Origin: CBDAQR01 sp965199055
GTDB taxonomy: Bacteria > Pseudomonadota > Gammaproteobacteria > Pseudomonadales > Halieaceae
Assembly (NCBI GenBank): GCA_965199055.1
Contig: CBDAQR010000003.1
Span: 62,001 to 126,000 of the forward strand
Direction: 5' to 3'
DNA: 64,000 bases
The notes below the pieces were generated by a model. It saw nothing but the letters and a program-made list of their open reading frames with translations. It ran no database searches and had not been told where the DNA came from. Within the stretch, counting starts at the first letter, position 1, and each line of letters starts with the position of its first letter. The position numbers and the translations under genes are program-made. This document shows, one piece after another, positions 50,998-59,141 of the stretch.

Positions 50998-51619
50998 TGG
51001 CCTGACATTCGGCGTAGCGCCCTTGCAGAGCACTATAGAGGCTATCGGCAAAGGCGGGATCGTCGGCGTCCAACTCCCCTACCAGCTCTACCAGATGTTC
51101 ATTGTCCTCACGCCCGGCCCAGTTCTTGATGTAGCTGCCGTCTTTATAACCATTATCCTGGCGGAAGAAATTGAGCACATTCTTGCCCACATACGCTCGA
51201 TACAGCCCATCGAAATCCAAATCGGCGGCGGACATCAGATCCCAGAACCGCGCCGCGCTGAAACTCTGGGTTTGCAAAGAATGCAGCGCGAGCGCTTCAG
51301 TGGCCTCACGCACGCCAGCGCCACTGGGCTGATACTCCGCTAGCTCAGCGAGAATAGTCTCGGCTACCGCGTCTATGCCGCCGTCTTCGCTGAACAGCGC
51401 ACTCATACCAAAATGCCAGATGTCTATGACTTCCAGTTGCACCTGATCGAGGTCTGGATCCTGCTTCTTCCACCACTTGTACCCGTAATGCTCAATCAGT
51501 TCCCCGCACTCGATCCATACGGCGCGATACCATTCGAACCCCTGGGCGATCCAGTTCTCATGAACGCGGGTATTCATGCGGTGCTGCATTTCCAGCATCG
51601 TCAGCAGGGCATTTTTCAT
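50990..51619 (-). CDS. Dimeric (type 2, all-alpha) dUTP diphosphatase
   Basis: Hydrolyses dUTP (and often dUDP) to dUMP, keeping uracil out of DNA. ATG 51619 gives 209 residues. It has the all-alpha NTP-pyrophosphohydrolase metal site ExxE...ExxD: Glu37/Glu40 (IECGELIEHYGYKWWK) and Glu63/Asp66 (EVIDIWHFG), 22 residues apart. This is unrelated to the trimeric Dut of E. coli; dimeric dUTPases occur in some gammaproteobacteria, Campylobacter, kinetoplastids and phages. First gene of a two-gene unit with the nuclease-like protein. A TTG start at 51652 is possible but has no better ribosome-binding site. Confidence 0.92.
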   Translation of the reverse strand: MKNALLTMLEMQHRMNTRVHENWIAQGFEWYRAVWIECGELIEHYGYKWWKKQDPDLDQVQLEVIDIWHFGMSALFSEDGGIDAVAETILAELAEYQPSGAGVREATEALALHSLQTQSFSAARFWDLMSAADLDFDGLYRAYVGKNVLNFFRQDNGYKDGSYIKNWAGREDNEHLVELVGELDADDPAFADSLYSALQGRYAECQASG

Positions 51620-51680
51620 CGTGGTTTTATTCGCTCCGTTGGTTAATTTCAATTTGCTCTAAATCATAAGCCAAAAAGGC

Positions 51681-51708
51681 TTGCTCAAACAGTAAGTTAC
51701 GGTATAAA
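51681..51708 (+). promoter_or_regulatory. Candidate sigma-70 promoter for the 111-residue membrane protein
   Basis: TTGCTC (51681-51686), 16 bp, then TATAAA (51703-51708), about 38 bp before the ATG at 51746. A small AAGCC/GGCTT hairpin overlaps its upstream edge. Confidence 0.45.
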
Positions 51709-51745
51709 GTGCAGGTAATTACTAATAATAAATCCGGGTGTAATT

Positions 51746-52081
51746 ATGGCCAGCAAAGTCAATCGTGCGCGCTACATTGTATCCTTTATCATCATCATGC
51801 TGTCGATCGGGGTTAACGTAGGACAGCGTCTGCTGGAACAACTCAATGTTGACCGCAACTACCTGCTCGTGACGCTCGTTGCTGTCACCGTGGCCGGCTT
51901 GATCGCTCACCGTACCCTCTTCTTCATCGTGGTTGTTTCAGGATTGACCGTGGCCATCAATCTGCCCGAGGAGATACTGGTACAGAATAGCATCGACCCC
52001 GAGGTCCTGTTTGTTACCTTATTGGCGGTCATCATTGCGCCCACCGCCATGAAGTTATTCGGCTGGTCTCCCCCCGTCTAA
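51746..52081 (+). CDS. Small polytopic membrane protein, unknown function
   Basis: 111 residues with three or four hydrophobic helices: YIVSFIIIMLSIGVNVG, YLLVTLVAVTVAGLIAH, TLFFIVVVSGLTVAINL and VLFVTLLAVIIAPTAMKLFG. The N-terminus is basic (MASKVNRAR). No domain family is recognised. It has its own promoter candidate, diverges from the dUTPase unit, and converges on mscK with a 27-nt overlap of 3' ends. Such an overlap suggests antisense interference between the two transcripts. Confidence 0.72.
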   Translation: MASKVNRARYIVSFIIIMLSIGVNVGQRLLEQLNVDRNYLLVTLVAVTVAGLIAHRTLFFIVVVSGLTVAINLPEEILVQNSIDPEVLFVTLLAVIIAPTAMKLFGWSPPV

Positions 52082-55000
52082 ATTGCGGATATCCACCGTT
52101 AAGGGGCTGCTGGTATCCAGATGCACATCGCGCTGCGGGAACGCCACGACAATGCCAGCATCATTGAGCTTGTCATTGATCATCAGGCGCATCTGGCTGG
52201 AAACGCTTAGCAGGCGGTCCATGTCGGCCAGGTAAGCACGCAGCACGATAACCAGGGCGTTATCGCCAAAGTCATCAAAGGTGACGAATGGCGCAGGATC
52301 ATCCACCACCTCTGGGTGCTCCTGAGCCACCTCCATGACCAGTTCCATGGCCTTGTTGAGATCGGTGCCATAGGCAACACCAACAGTAATATTGGTGCGA
52401 TTAATCTTGTCCGACAGCGACCAGTTTAATAAGCGACCGGTAATGAACTCCTTGTTGGGCACCAATAACTCGCGCCGATCCCAATTTCGAATCGTGGTTG
52501 CACGCATACGGATTTTGGTGACTACACTCGAGGTATCGCCCACCGTCACCGTATCACCCACCCGAATCGGTTGTTCGAACAAAAGAATCAGTCCGCTGAT
52601 AAAGTTCGCCACGATTTCCTGCAGACCGAAACCAATACCCACACTCAATGCGGCCACCGCCCATTGAATCTGCGACCAGTCCGCTCCCAGGCTTCCGAGC
52701 ACCATCACTACGACGAGCGTAACGAGAACGTACTGAAAAAGTGTTACCCCGGCGTAAACCGTTCCCGCGGCAAACTGCATACGATTACGCAGGAGAATCT
52801 CGAGTAGCGCCGGTATACGCTGCGTAGCCACGTAGCCTGCAAAACCGATGAGACCCGCCACGCAAAAATCGGCGAGGGTCACCGGCACGGCCGTATCAAC
52901 GCCATTCACCAACTCCGTGGTCTGCCAGAGCGTGACCGAGTCGAGAATTCCCAAGGCCGGTAATACGTCTGCCCATACACCCCAGATGCCGAATATCGCC
53001 GTAACCGCCACAATCATATTCAGTAATTTGCGCCCTTCCTCGTCCAGGGCGTCCGGGTCTGGCTCGTCGAAATTCTCCTCGATGATCTCGTCGCCTTCCC
53101 CGCCCTCTCCTGAGCGAATCGCTTCTGCACGAAGCCTCGCTTCTTCGGCGGCGGCTTCCCGCTCGCGCTGAATCAGGCGCCTGCGTAAGATGCGCAACCA
53201 GCGGATGCCAAACTCATGCACCAACAACAAACCGGCGATCAGCGCGTTGGTTAGCAGCAACAAGGCCAGGAAAGAGGTGGCGGTATGGCGGTAACCGAGT
53301 AACACCCCCACCACCAGCAGGCAAGGCACAACGATCATGAAATAGCGCACCATGCTGCTCATAAGCGAACGGCGTGGATTGCCACGCAGCCGCAATAGCT
53401 GGTCTAGATGACCTTGCATAATATTGGGGAAACGCGCATAGAAACGCGCGATGGCCAATAGCGCGACCACCAACATCAAGCTGGAAAGCGTGCTCTCGGC
53501 ATCATTGGGATGAATGAAGGACGCCAAAATGGCGAGCAAGACCGAAGGCACAAAGATTAATGTCAGCTGCCGCAGATGATTGGCCACCGCCAGCACCGTC
53601 GCCTCGCTCCATCGAAAATGCTTTTGCACCAAGCCCTGGGGGACTAACAGGAAATGCAGGAATTCCAGACCCAGGTAGTAGCCACTCATCACCGTGAGGC
53701 CACGGGTCAGACCCGCTGCCAAACCATCTGGGCCGGCATCGTGGCCGATGGATAGCCCCGCCGTTAACATGATGAAGGGCATCGTAACGGCGAGAGCTGC
53801 GGTATAACCCAATGCCTTCCAGGTATTCGTGAAACTGTCTTTGTCGACGTCGCCGACATGAACAGCGGTCGCTTCAAGTCTTTCGAGCAAACGGCCTCGA
53901 TAACGCAATAGAAGCCCACTGACCAGCAGCATCAACGGATACAGCGCACTGGAGAAAAAGCCATTGATCAGATCCTGGAACACATCGAGCCACTGAGCCG
54001 GAGCAAACAGCACGGCAAGCTCGCCGGGAAGCGGCTTGAAGGTATCCAGTGAGATGGACGCACTAGTTCTGATCCAGAGCAAACGCTCGGTAATGAAGTC
54101 GCGATAGGCATCGGTGGCCTTAATCAGGCGCCGTGCCGCAAAGTCCACCTCACCCAGGGTGCGCAAGTAAGTCCCTTCAACGTCGATGGCACGGTTAATG
54201 AGATCGCGGCGCGCTTCAGCCAGCTCCGTAAGGTCTGCCCGAATCGATTCCAACTCCAGCGGATCGACCTCTTCTCCAAAGTCATCAACATAGCTGCGTA
54301 TGCTGCGCAGCTTTTGCCGCTCGTCCTCGTATTCGAACTGCCGCAAGCTGGACGCAGTAATCAACTCATCGCGCCGCGCCATATCTGCGCGGCTATAGGT
54401 ACTGTCGGGCAAGCGTAAACGCTGTTCGCGCAATATCCGGCCCAAGGCCTGGCTCATGCCCAGCACTTCGAGTTTGCGCTGCATCGATTGCAGGTCGGAC
54501 TCCAGGGTGCTGGCCATATCGTCGGCCTGGGACTCCTCAGCCTTCAGTTTTTCCAGCGCTGTGGTGCGCTCAGTAATCGCTCCGCTCAATTGCGCATTCG
54601 CCTGCGCCAGCTGCAGGATGAGAGGATGTTTACCCTGCGCTTCCTCTTGTGCCGATTCCGCAGCGACCTGGGCCTTTTCCGCCTCGCCCTGGCGGAGCTT
54701 AATCACGTGCAGCTCGTACACCTTGATACGCTCTTTATATCGCGCTACATCGAAATTGCCGCGATCACTCTGGGCGTTTAGCAGCTCGAGTCGCATCGGC
54801 TGACTTAACAGCTCTTCATCCAAGGTTGCCAGCTCGGCGCGAACCGCCGCGCTCTGGGCCAGGAGCAGCCACTTGCGCGCATCGGGCGTGATACCACCTT
54901 CGCTGGGGTCTGCGGCAACCTTGGACTGCGCAGCGAGCTCATCCTGCAGTTGCTTGAGTTCAGTCAGGCGGGTGCGGATGGCGTTGGGACGCCCCGCTTC

Positions 55001-55468
55001 GCGTTCCAGCTGATTGGCTACATCCGCCGCCTTGGTCTCGGTTGCGGCAAGATCGGCTTTATCCTTCTGTACGAGTTGCTCTACCTCATCCAAAGATAGC
55101 TTGCTGGAAGGCGGTGGCTCGGTGCCATCCCAGTCCGCTGCGTCTTTCTCCAATTGCTTACGAATAGCAGCGGCTTCTTCGGCGGCATTCTCTCGCGCAG
55201 ATTTGAATCGCGCTGTGGACTGACGAAAGGCTTGCTCGCCCTTGATGTAACCTTGGGTGCGCCGATAGGATTCGATGAGCTGGGCTTTCGCTTCATCGCT
55301 GAGATCGACGTTCGCCTCGGCCTGACTAATCGCATTGTCGACCAGCGACATGCTGACTTCAGTCGTTTTCGCGTCTCCGGATTGGGCCTGTGCTAAGGCC
55401 GAGAACAGCAGTGACACTGCCGCAAGAAAATGCAGACAGCTAGGCATGTGACGCTTGAACAGTGGCAT
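52055..55468 (-). CDS. mscK: MscK/KefA-type mechanosensitive channel
   Basis: 1137-residue large-type MscS family channel. It has a signal peptide (LHFLAAVSLLFSALAQAQ), a long periplasmic coiled-coil region with repeated heptads (about 30-470), an array of helices (about 480-870) and the C-terminal MscS core. The pore helix region is ALSVGIGFGLQEIVANFISGLILLFEQPIRVGD; the cytoplasmic beta domain contains VTVGDTSSVVTKIRMRATTIRNWDRRELLVPNKEF. Length and architecture match MscK/MscM (1107-1120 in E. coli). It releases solutes on hypo-osmotic shock. Two ATG starts 21 nt apart are possible; the first is given. Confidence 0.93.
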   Translation of the reverse strand: MPLFKRHMPSCLHFLAAVSLLFSALAQAQSGDAKTTEVSMSLVDNAISQAEANVDLSDEAKAQLIESYRRTQGYIKGEQAFRQSTARFKSARENAAEEAAAIRKQLEKDAADWDGTEPPPSSKLSLDEVEQLVQKDKADLAATETKAADVANQLEREAGRPNAIRTRLTELKQLQDELAAQSKVAADPSEGGITPDARKWLLLAQSAAVRAELATLDEELLSQPMRLELLNAQSDRGNFDVARYKERIKVYELHVIKLRQGEAEKAQVAAESAQEEAQGKHPLILQLAQANAQLSGAITERTTALEKLKAEESQADDMASTLESDLQSMQRKLEVLGMSQALGRILREQRLRLPDSTYSRADMARRDELITASSLRQFEYEDERQKLRSIRSYVDDFGEEVDPLELESIRADLTELAEARRDLINRAIDVEGTYLRTLGEVDFAARRLIKATDAYRDFITERLLWIRTSASISLDTFKPLPGELAVLFAPAQWLDVFQDLINGFFSSALYPLMLLVSGLLLRYRGRLLERLEATAVHVGDVDKDSFTNTWKALGYTAALAVTMPFIMLTAGLSIGHDAGPDGLAAGLTRGLTVMSGYYLGLEFLHFLLVPQGLVQKHFRWSEATVLAVANHLRQLTLIFVPSVLLAILASFIHPNDAESTLSSLMLVVALLAIARFYARFPNIMQGHLDQLLRLRGNPRRSLMSSMVRYFMIVVPCLLVVGVLLGYRHTATSFLALLLLTNALIAGLLLVHEFGIRWLRILRRRLIQREREAAAEEARLRAEAIRSGEGGEGDEIIEENFDEPDPDALDEEGRKLLNMIVAVTAIFGIWGVWADVLPALGILDSVTLWQTTELVNGVDTAVPVTLADFCVAGLIGFAGYVATQRIPALLEILLRNRMQFAAGTVYAGVTLFQYVLVTLVVVMVLGSLGADWSQIQWAVAALSVGIGFGLQEIVANFISGLILLFEQPIRVGDTVTVGDTSSVVTKIRMRATTIRNWDRRELLVPNKEFITGRLLNWSLSDKINRTNITVGVAYGTDLNKAMELVMEVAQEHPEVVDDPAPFVTFDDFGDNALVIVLRAYLADMDRLLSVSSQMRLMINDKLNDAGIVVAFPQRDVHLDTSSPLTVDIRNLDGGRPAE

Positions 55469-55521
55469 GGCAACCCGCCATTCTTTTTGTTGCCACTATC
55501 GTATCAGAACGGACGTGGGAA

Positions 55522-55543
55522 TGGTGCCTCGGGCCAGAATCGA
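55522..55543 (-). repeat. Partial copy of the tRNA-Leu(UAA) 3' end
   Basis: 22 bases at 55522-55543 repeat the CCA end, discriminator, acceptor and part of the T-arm of tRNA-Leu (55590-55611) with one mismatch (55536), offset by 68 bp in direct orientation. There is no remaining cloverleaf. It may be the scar of an integrated element that used this tRNA 3' end as attachment site, or a decayed tandem tRNA. Confidence 0.8.
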
Positions 55544-55561
55544 TTGGAGTCGCGCACGACA

Positions 55562-55580
55562 CGGCACGGTGGCCGTGCCG
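55562..55580. other. Perfect hairpin between tRNA-Leu and its partial copy
   Basis: CGGCACGG (55562-55569) and CCGTGCCG (55573-55580) with a TGG loop, 10 nt beyond the tRNA CCA end. There is no T-run on either strand. The arm CGGCACGG also occurs within the tRNA T-arm region (55614-55621), so it may derive from the same duplication. It could act in tRNA 3' processing or weak termination. Confidence 0.5.
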
Positions 55581-55589
55581 GAAATTGCT

Positions 55590-55677
55590 TGGTGCCTCGG
55601 GCCGGAATCGAACCGGCACGGCCTATTAAGCCGGGAGATTTTAAGTCTCCTGTGTCTACCAATTTCACCACCGAGGC
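55590..55677 (-). tRNA. leuZ: tRNA-Leu (anticodon UAA)
   Basis: Complete 88-nt class II tRNA on the minus strand: acceptor GCCTCGG, anticodon stem GGAGA/TCTCC with loop CTTAAAA (anticodon TAA), an extended variable arm, T-arm GGTTCGATTCC, discriminator A and encoded CCA. In E. coli the equivalent leuZ directly follows cysT; here it is about 4.5 kb away from tRNA-Cys. Confidence 0.96.
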
Positions 55678-55695
55678 GAGCGCGGCGGCATCATA

Positions 55696-56091
55696 TCACG
55701 CAGTGCCGCTGGCTGCACCGTTACGGGGTGATTCATCGCTATCCAGCGGGCGCAAACCCACGGCCATTTTCACCACGCCACCCATGAATACCAGGAAGGA
55801 CAGAAACAAGCCCAGGTTGAAGAAGGGTTCACCGCGGGTGTAAGCCTGCCGATGAGCCTCGAGCAAGGCGCTGACTTCAGGGTCCTGCAGGCAGGTATCG
55901 ACTTTCGCAAGCTTGCCACGTGCCTGCATGTAACAGTGTTCGTGAGCAGCGATGTACTGTTCGTAGTAAATGCTGCCCTGGTGGGCAAATACAAAGGACA
56001 CAAAATAAACGCCAGCTGTCACCAAAATCAGCGCCCAAAAATTTCGCCGGCCGGCGTGCCCCCGATACGAAAACTTGCGTGCGAGTCCCAT
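55696..56091 (-). CDS. Two-TM protein with periplasmic Cys pair (paralogue A)
   Basis: 131 residues: basic N-terminus with GHAGRRNFW, TM1 about 18-36, a loop of about 50 residues with GSIYYEQY, Cys53 and Cys67, PEVSALLEAHRQAYTRGEPFFNL, TM2 about 90-112, and a polar tail. The loop should be periplasmic by the positive-inside rule, so Cys53-Cys67 may form a disulfide. The next gene encodes a clear paralogue with the same Cys spacing. No known family beyond a weak N-terminal resemblance to DUF805. It begins 18 bp upstream of tRNA-Leu and may be cotranscribed with it. Confidence 0.75.
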   Translation of the reverse strand: MGLARKFSYRGHAGRRNFWALILVTAGVYFVSFVFAHQGSIYYEQYIAAHEHCYMQARGKLAKVDTCLQDPEVSALLEAHRQAYTRGEPFFNLGLFLSFLVFMGGVVKMAVGLRPLDSDESPRNGAASGTA

Positions 56092-56202
56092 TGTCCCTCT
56101 CCCTGATCTACCACTTTTTACTCAGGGTTAGTCTGCCAATGGGGAGGAATCTAAGGCATTGCCGCAGCCGCCATGATCGTGACCCGCTGCGCCAAGTACG
56201 CC

Positions 56203-56592
56203 TCAGTGGCTGCCGCTCCTGGCGGCACCGTCTTCGCTGCCGAAGGCACGATCCAACAGCCAAAAAACCAGCCGACGCAGCAATGGCGACAGCACAATCA
56301 CAACGGTTAAGGAGAGAGCCAGATTGAGGAACGGTTCACCGACGGCGAAGGCTTCGCGATGCTTGATTAGATGCGTCCGCACCTCTGGCACGGCGTTACA
56401 TTCCGTTTGTTGCGCACCCGTATCAAGCACATGCGCGTAGCAGGCGGCATAGGCTTGCGAGTACGCCTTGTAATGCACCGTACCTTTGTCGGCCTGCGAA
56501 AACGCAACCAGGTAGCCCAATACGGCCATCATCGCCATCGCCGAAATGGCGCGGCGAAAGCGTCTGCCGTCTTGTTGCTCTGCCTGGTTCAT
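56203..56592 (-). CDS. Two-TM protein with periplasmic Cys pair (paralogue B)
   Basis: 129 residues from ATG 56592, preceded by AAGGA; an in-frame start at 56619 is less likely. Topology matches its neighbour: TM1 about 15-33, a loop with GTVHYKAY, Cys51 and Cys65 (spacing 14, identical to paralogue A), PEVRTHLIKHREAFAVGEPFLNL, TM2 about 90-113. Shared pattern: G[ST][IV]xYxxY, CY-x12-C, PEVxxxLxxHRxA, GEPFxNLxL. It probably arose by tandem duplication followed by strong divergence. Function is unknown; the two could form a heteromeric membrane complex. Its 5' end faces the NSS symporter gene. Confidence 0.75.
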   Translation of the reverse strand: MNQAEQQDGRRFRRAISAMAMMAVLGYLVAFSQADKGTVHYKAYSQAYAACYAHVLDTGAQQTECNAVPEVRTHLIKHREAFAVGEPFLNLALSLTVVIVLSPLLRRLVFWLLDRAFGSEDGAARSGSH

Positions 56593-56725
56593 TCTAGGGT
56601 CCTTATGTGTTCGGTGCATATTTTACGATTTAGAAGAGATATCAGGCCTCAGGTTCCTTTAAGTCCGTGACTCAGTTCACACAAATACTGGTAAACTTCG
56701 GCAAAAAACGAGAATAAGGACGCAT

Positions 56726-58078
56726 ATGGCCGCTAAAAGGGGTGAATTCAGCTCCCGCTTCGGATTTATCATGGCTGCCGCGGGCAGCGCAGTGGGTTTG
56801 GGCAATATCTGGGGGTTTCCGACCCAGGCGGCCAGTAACGGTGGCGCCGCCTTTTTGATGGTGTACCTGGTGCTGGCCTTTGCTCTGGCCTATCCCGCAC
56901 TCATGGCAGAACTGATTATCGGTCGCCACGCGCATGCCAATACGGTGCAGGCCCTGCGTTCGATTTCACCGGGCACGGCGAGTCGCAATATCGGTACCTG
57001 CGTTGGCATCGCCGGCATCGTTACCGTATCGATGATTCTGAGCTTTTACGCCATCGTAGCCGGCTGGATGATCGCCCATTTTCTGGGCGCCATTTTTGAG
57101 ATTGCCGGCCAGGGCGAAACGGCGAGTTGGCTGGTGGAGTTTGGCTTTACCAGGAACGTCGTTTTTATGGGCATTTTCATGGTGATGACGGCAGGCATCA
57201 TTGTGGGAGGCGTTCACAATGGTATTGAGCGCTGGTCAAGTCGGTTGATGCCGATACTGATCGCTACTCTCATACTGCTCGTTTTCTATGTGCTGACACT
57301 GGATGGGGCCATGGAGGGCCTAAAGGTCTATCTCCTGCCCGATTTCAAAGCGGCGATGGAGCCCAACCTTATCGTTTCCGCGATGGGCGCCGCGTTCTTT
57401 TCCTTGTCGCTCGGTGTCGGCACCATGCTGGTGTACGGCTCCTACGTGCCTGACGAGGGTAAGCTGCCTGCGCTGGGTGGCTGGGTCACCGGCGTTGATA
57501 TTCTGATCGCCGTCACGGCGGGCTTCGTGGTGCTGCCGGCGATGTATGTGGCGCTGCACAATGGTGTGGAAATTTTCGATGCCAACGGCGCACTGATCTC
57601 AGGCGACTCGCTGATCTTCACCGTACTGCCCGCGCTATTCGATACCATGGGCATCGCGGGTGTCATTGTCAGCATCGTCTTCTTTGCACTGATGACCATA
57701 GCCGCCGTGACGTCTTCGATCTCCATGCTGGAGGTACCCGTGTCCTACGCGATCGAGAACCACGGCCTCACTCGGAAAAAAGCGGTCTACTTGATTAGCC
57801 TGATCATCGCCACGGCCAGCTTCCTCATCCTATTTCAATTTGAGGCGCTGTTCGGTTTGGTGGTGCAAGTCACCACGCAATACGCACAGCCACTGCTTGG
57901 CCTGATGTTCTGTATTTTCTGCGGTTGGATTTGGCACCGCGACGGCATTCTGCAGGAACTCAAGAAAGGGCAGCCCGATATCGAACAGGGCCTGTTCTGG
58001 AAGATCTGGCCCTGGTATATACGCTTTGTCGTTCCGGTAATTATCCTGCTCATATTCGCTCAATCGATCCGAGGCTAA
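56726..58078 (+). CDS. Sodium-dependent transporter, NSS/SNF family (LeuT-like)
   Basis: Na+-coupled symporter for an amino acid or amine. 450 residues and about 11-12 helices, with the NSS signature at TM1 FIMAAAGSAVGLGNIWGFP (unwound Na+/substrate site) and TM6 region AFFSLSLGVGTMLVYGSYVP. Further features are the TM2 GGAAFLMVYLVLAFALAYPALMAEL and a C-terminal helix ending in a short tail. Substrate cannot be read from the sequence. It is divergent from the two-TM pair across 133 bp and is followed after 8 nt by the Tat-signal SDR gene, suggesting an operon with a shared substrate or pathway. Confidence 0.94.
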   Translation: MAAKRGEFSSRFGFIMAAAGSAVGLGNIWGFPTQAASNGGAAFLMVYLVLAFALAYPALMAELIIGRHAHANTVQALRSISPGTASRNIGTCVGIAGIVTVSMILSFYAIVAGWMIAHFLGAIFEIAGQGETASWLVEFGFTRNVVFMGIFMVMTAGIIVGGVHNGIERWSSRLMPILIATLILLVFYVLTLDGAMEGLKVYLLPDFKAAMEPNLIVSAMGAAFFSLSLGVGTMLVYGSYVPDEGKLPALGGWVTGVDILIAVTAGFVVLPAMYVALHNGVEIFDANGALISGDSLIFTVLPALFDTMGIAGVIVSIVFFALMTIAAVTSSISMLEVPVSYAIENHGLTRKKAVYLISLIIATASFLILFQFEALFGLVVQVTTQYAQPLLGLMFCIFCGWIWHRDGILQELKKGQPDIEQGLFWKIWPWYIRFVVPVIILLIFAQSIRG

Positions 58079-58086
58079 TACACGTT

Positions 58087-59112
58087 GTGAAACCCATAGA
58101 CCGACGTCAATTCCTGCAACACTCCGCCCTGCTTACCGTGTTAAGCATGCTTCCATCGCGCGTGCTGGCAGAACTGATCAGTGAACCTGCACCCCAAAGC
58201 GGCTTCGACGACAGCAGCACTGCTGAGCAGGTGACGGAAGGCCTGGACTTGAGTGGTAAAACCTACCTGCTCACCGGCGCCAATTCGGGCTTAGGGTTTG
58301 AGACGCTGCGCGTACTCACGCTGCGCGGTGCGCACGTTATTGCCACAGCACGCAGCCTGGAAAAAGCCAAAGCGGCATGTGATGCCGTGGGCGGCAGCGC
58401 GACGCCTGAAACCCTGGATCTTGCAGACTGGGACTCGGTAGTCGCCTGCAGCAAAAGAGTGAAATCGATGGATACGCCCATCGATGGATTGATCTGCAAC
58501 GCAGGCATTGTCTCGATTCCAGAGCTGGAGCTCGTCAATGGCTTAGAGAAGCACTTTGTTGTGAATCACCTGGAGCATTTCATCCTGGCCAACCAACTCC
58601 GCGACGCCGTACTGCGCGCCGAGCAGGGTCGCTTCGTCTGGGTCAGCAGTCGCGCTCAGTTTAGCGCACCTGACTCAGGCATCCTGCTGGACGACCTGGC
58701 CTGGGAACGTCACGAATACAGCGCGAGTGCCGCCTACGGGCATTCCAAACTCGCCAATGCGATGTGCTCGCTGGAACTGGCCAGACAGCTCTCAGGAACC
58801 AGCGCGACATCGAATTCCTTGCATCCCGGAGTCATCGTCACTAATGCCATTCGCAACATGAGCCCCACCATGCAGTGGATCGCGAAAAACCTGGGCTGGC
58901 TCTTCACCAAAACTGTGGAGCAAGGGGCTGCAACGCAGAGCTATCTCGCCACGCATCCGGACCTGAATGCCGTCCGCGGTTACTACTTCGATGACTGCAA
59001 CCCGGTCGAGCCATCGGTACACTTGCAAGACGAGGGTCAAGTGCGACGCCTGTGGGAGTTCAGCGAACAGATCACGCGGGAGTATCTACCCGCGCGCACC
59101 GTCGCCACCTAA
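58087..59112 (+). CDS. Short-chain dehydrogenase/reductase with Tat-type signal
   Basis: 341 residues from GTG 58087; the longer open frame runs back through the transporter gene and is rejected. The N-terminus (PIDRRQFLQHSALLTVLSML, then PSRVLAE) has the twin-arginine pattern RRxFL, a hydrophobic stretch and an AxA-like site, so export of the folded, cofactor-loaded enzyme or membrane anchoring is likely. The SDR core has TGANSGLG (63-70), NAG, catalytic Ser in VSSRAQF and Tyr217/Lys221 in YGHSK. It resembles retinol dehydrogenase/protochlorophyllide reductase-like SDRs. Exported SDRs are unusual because NAD(P) is cytoplasmic. Substrate unknown. Confidence 0.85.
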   Translation: MKPIDRRQFLQHSALLTVLSMLPSRVLAELISEPAPQSGFDDSSTAEQVTEGLDLSGKTYLLTGANSGLGFETLRVLTLRGAHVIATARSLEKAKAACDAVGGSATPETLDLADWDSVVACSKRVKSMDTPIDGLICNAGIVSIPELELVNGLEKHFVVNHLEHFILANQLRDAVLRAEQGRFVWVSSRAQFSAPDSGILLDDLAWERHEYSASAAYGHSKLANAMCSLELARQLSGTSATSNSLHPGVIVTNAIRNMSPTMQWIAKNLGWLFTKTVEQGAATQSYLATHPDLNAVRGYYFDDCNPVEPSVHLQDEGQVRRLWEFSEQITREYLPARTVAT

Positions 59113-59141
59113 TCCAAGGTTCTGGCCCACAGGGTAACGCT

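Noticed and set aside
57925..58086. 54-residue N-terminal extension of the SDR
   Set aside because: It overlaps the symporter coding region in a different frame; the GTG at 58087 yields a proper Tat signal at the very N-terminus.
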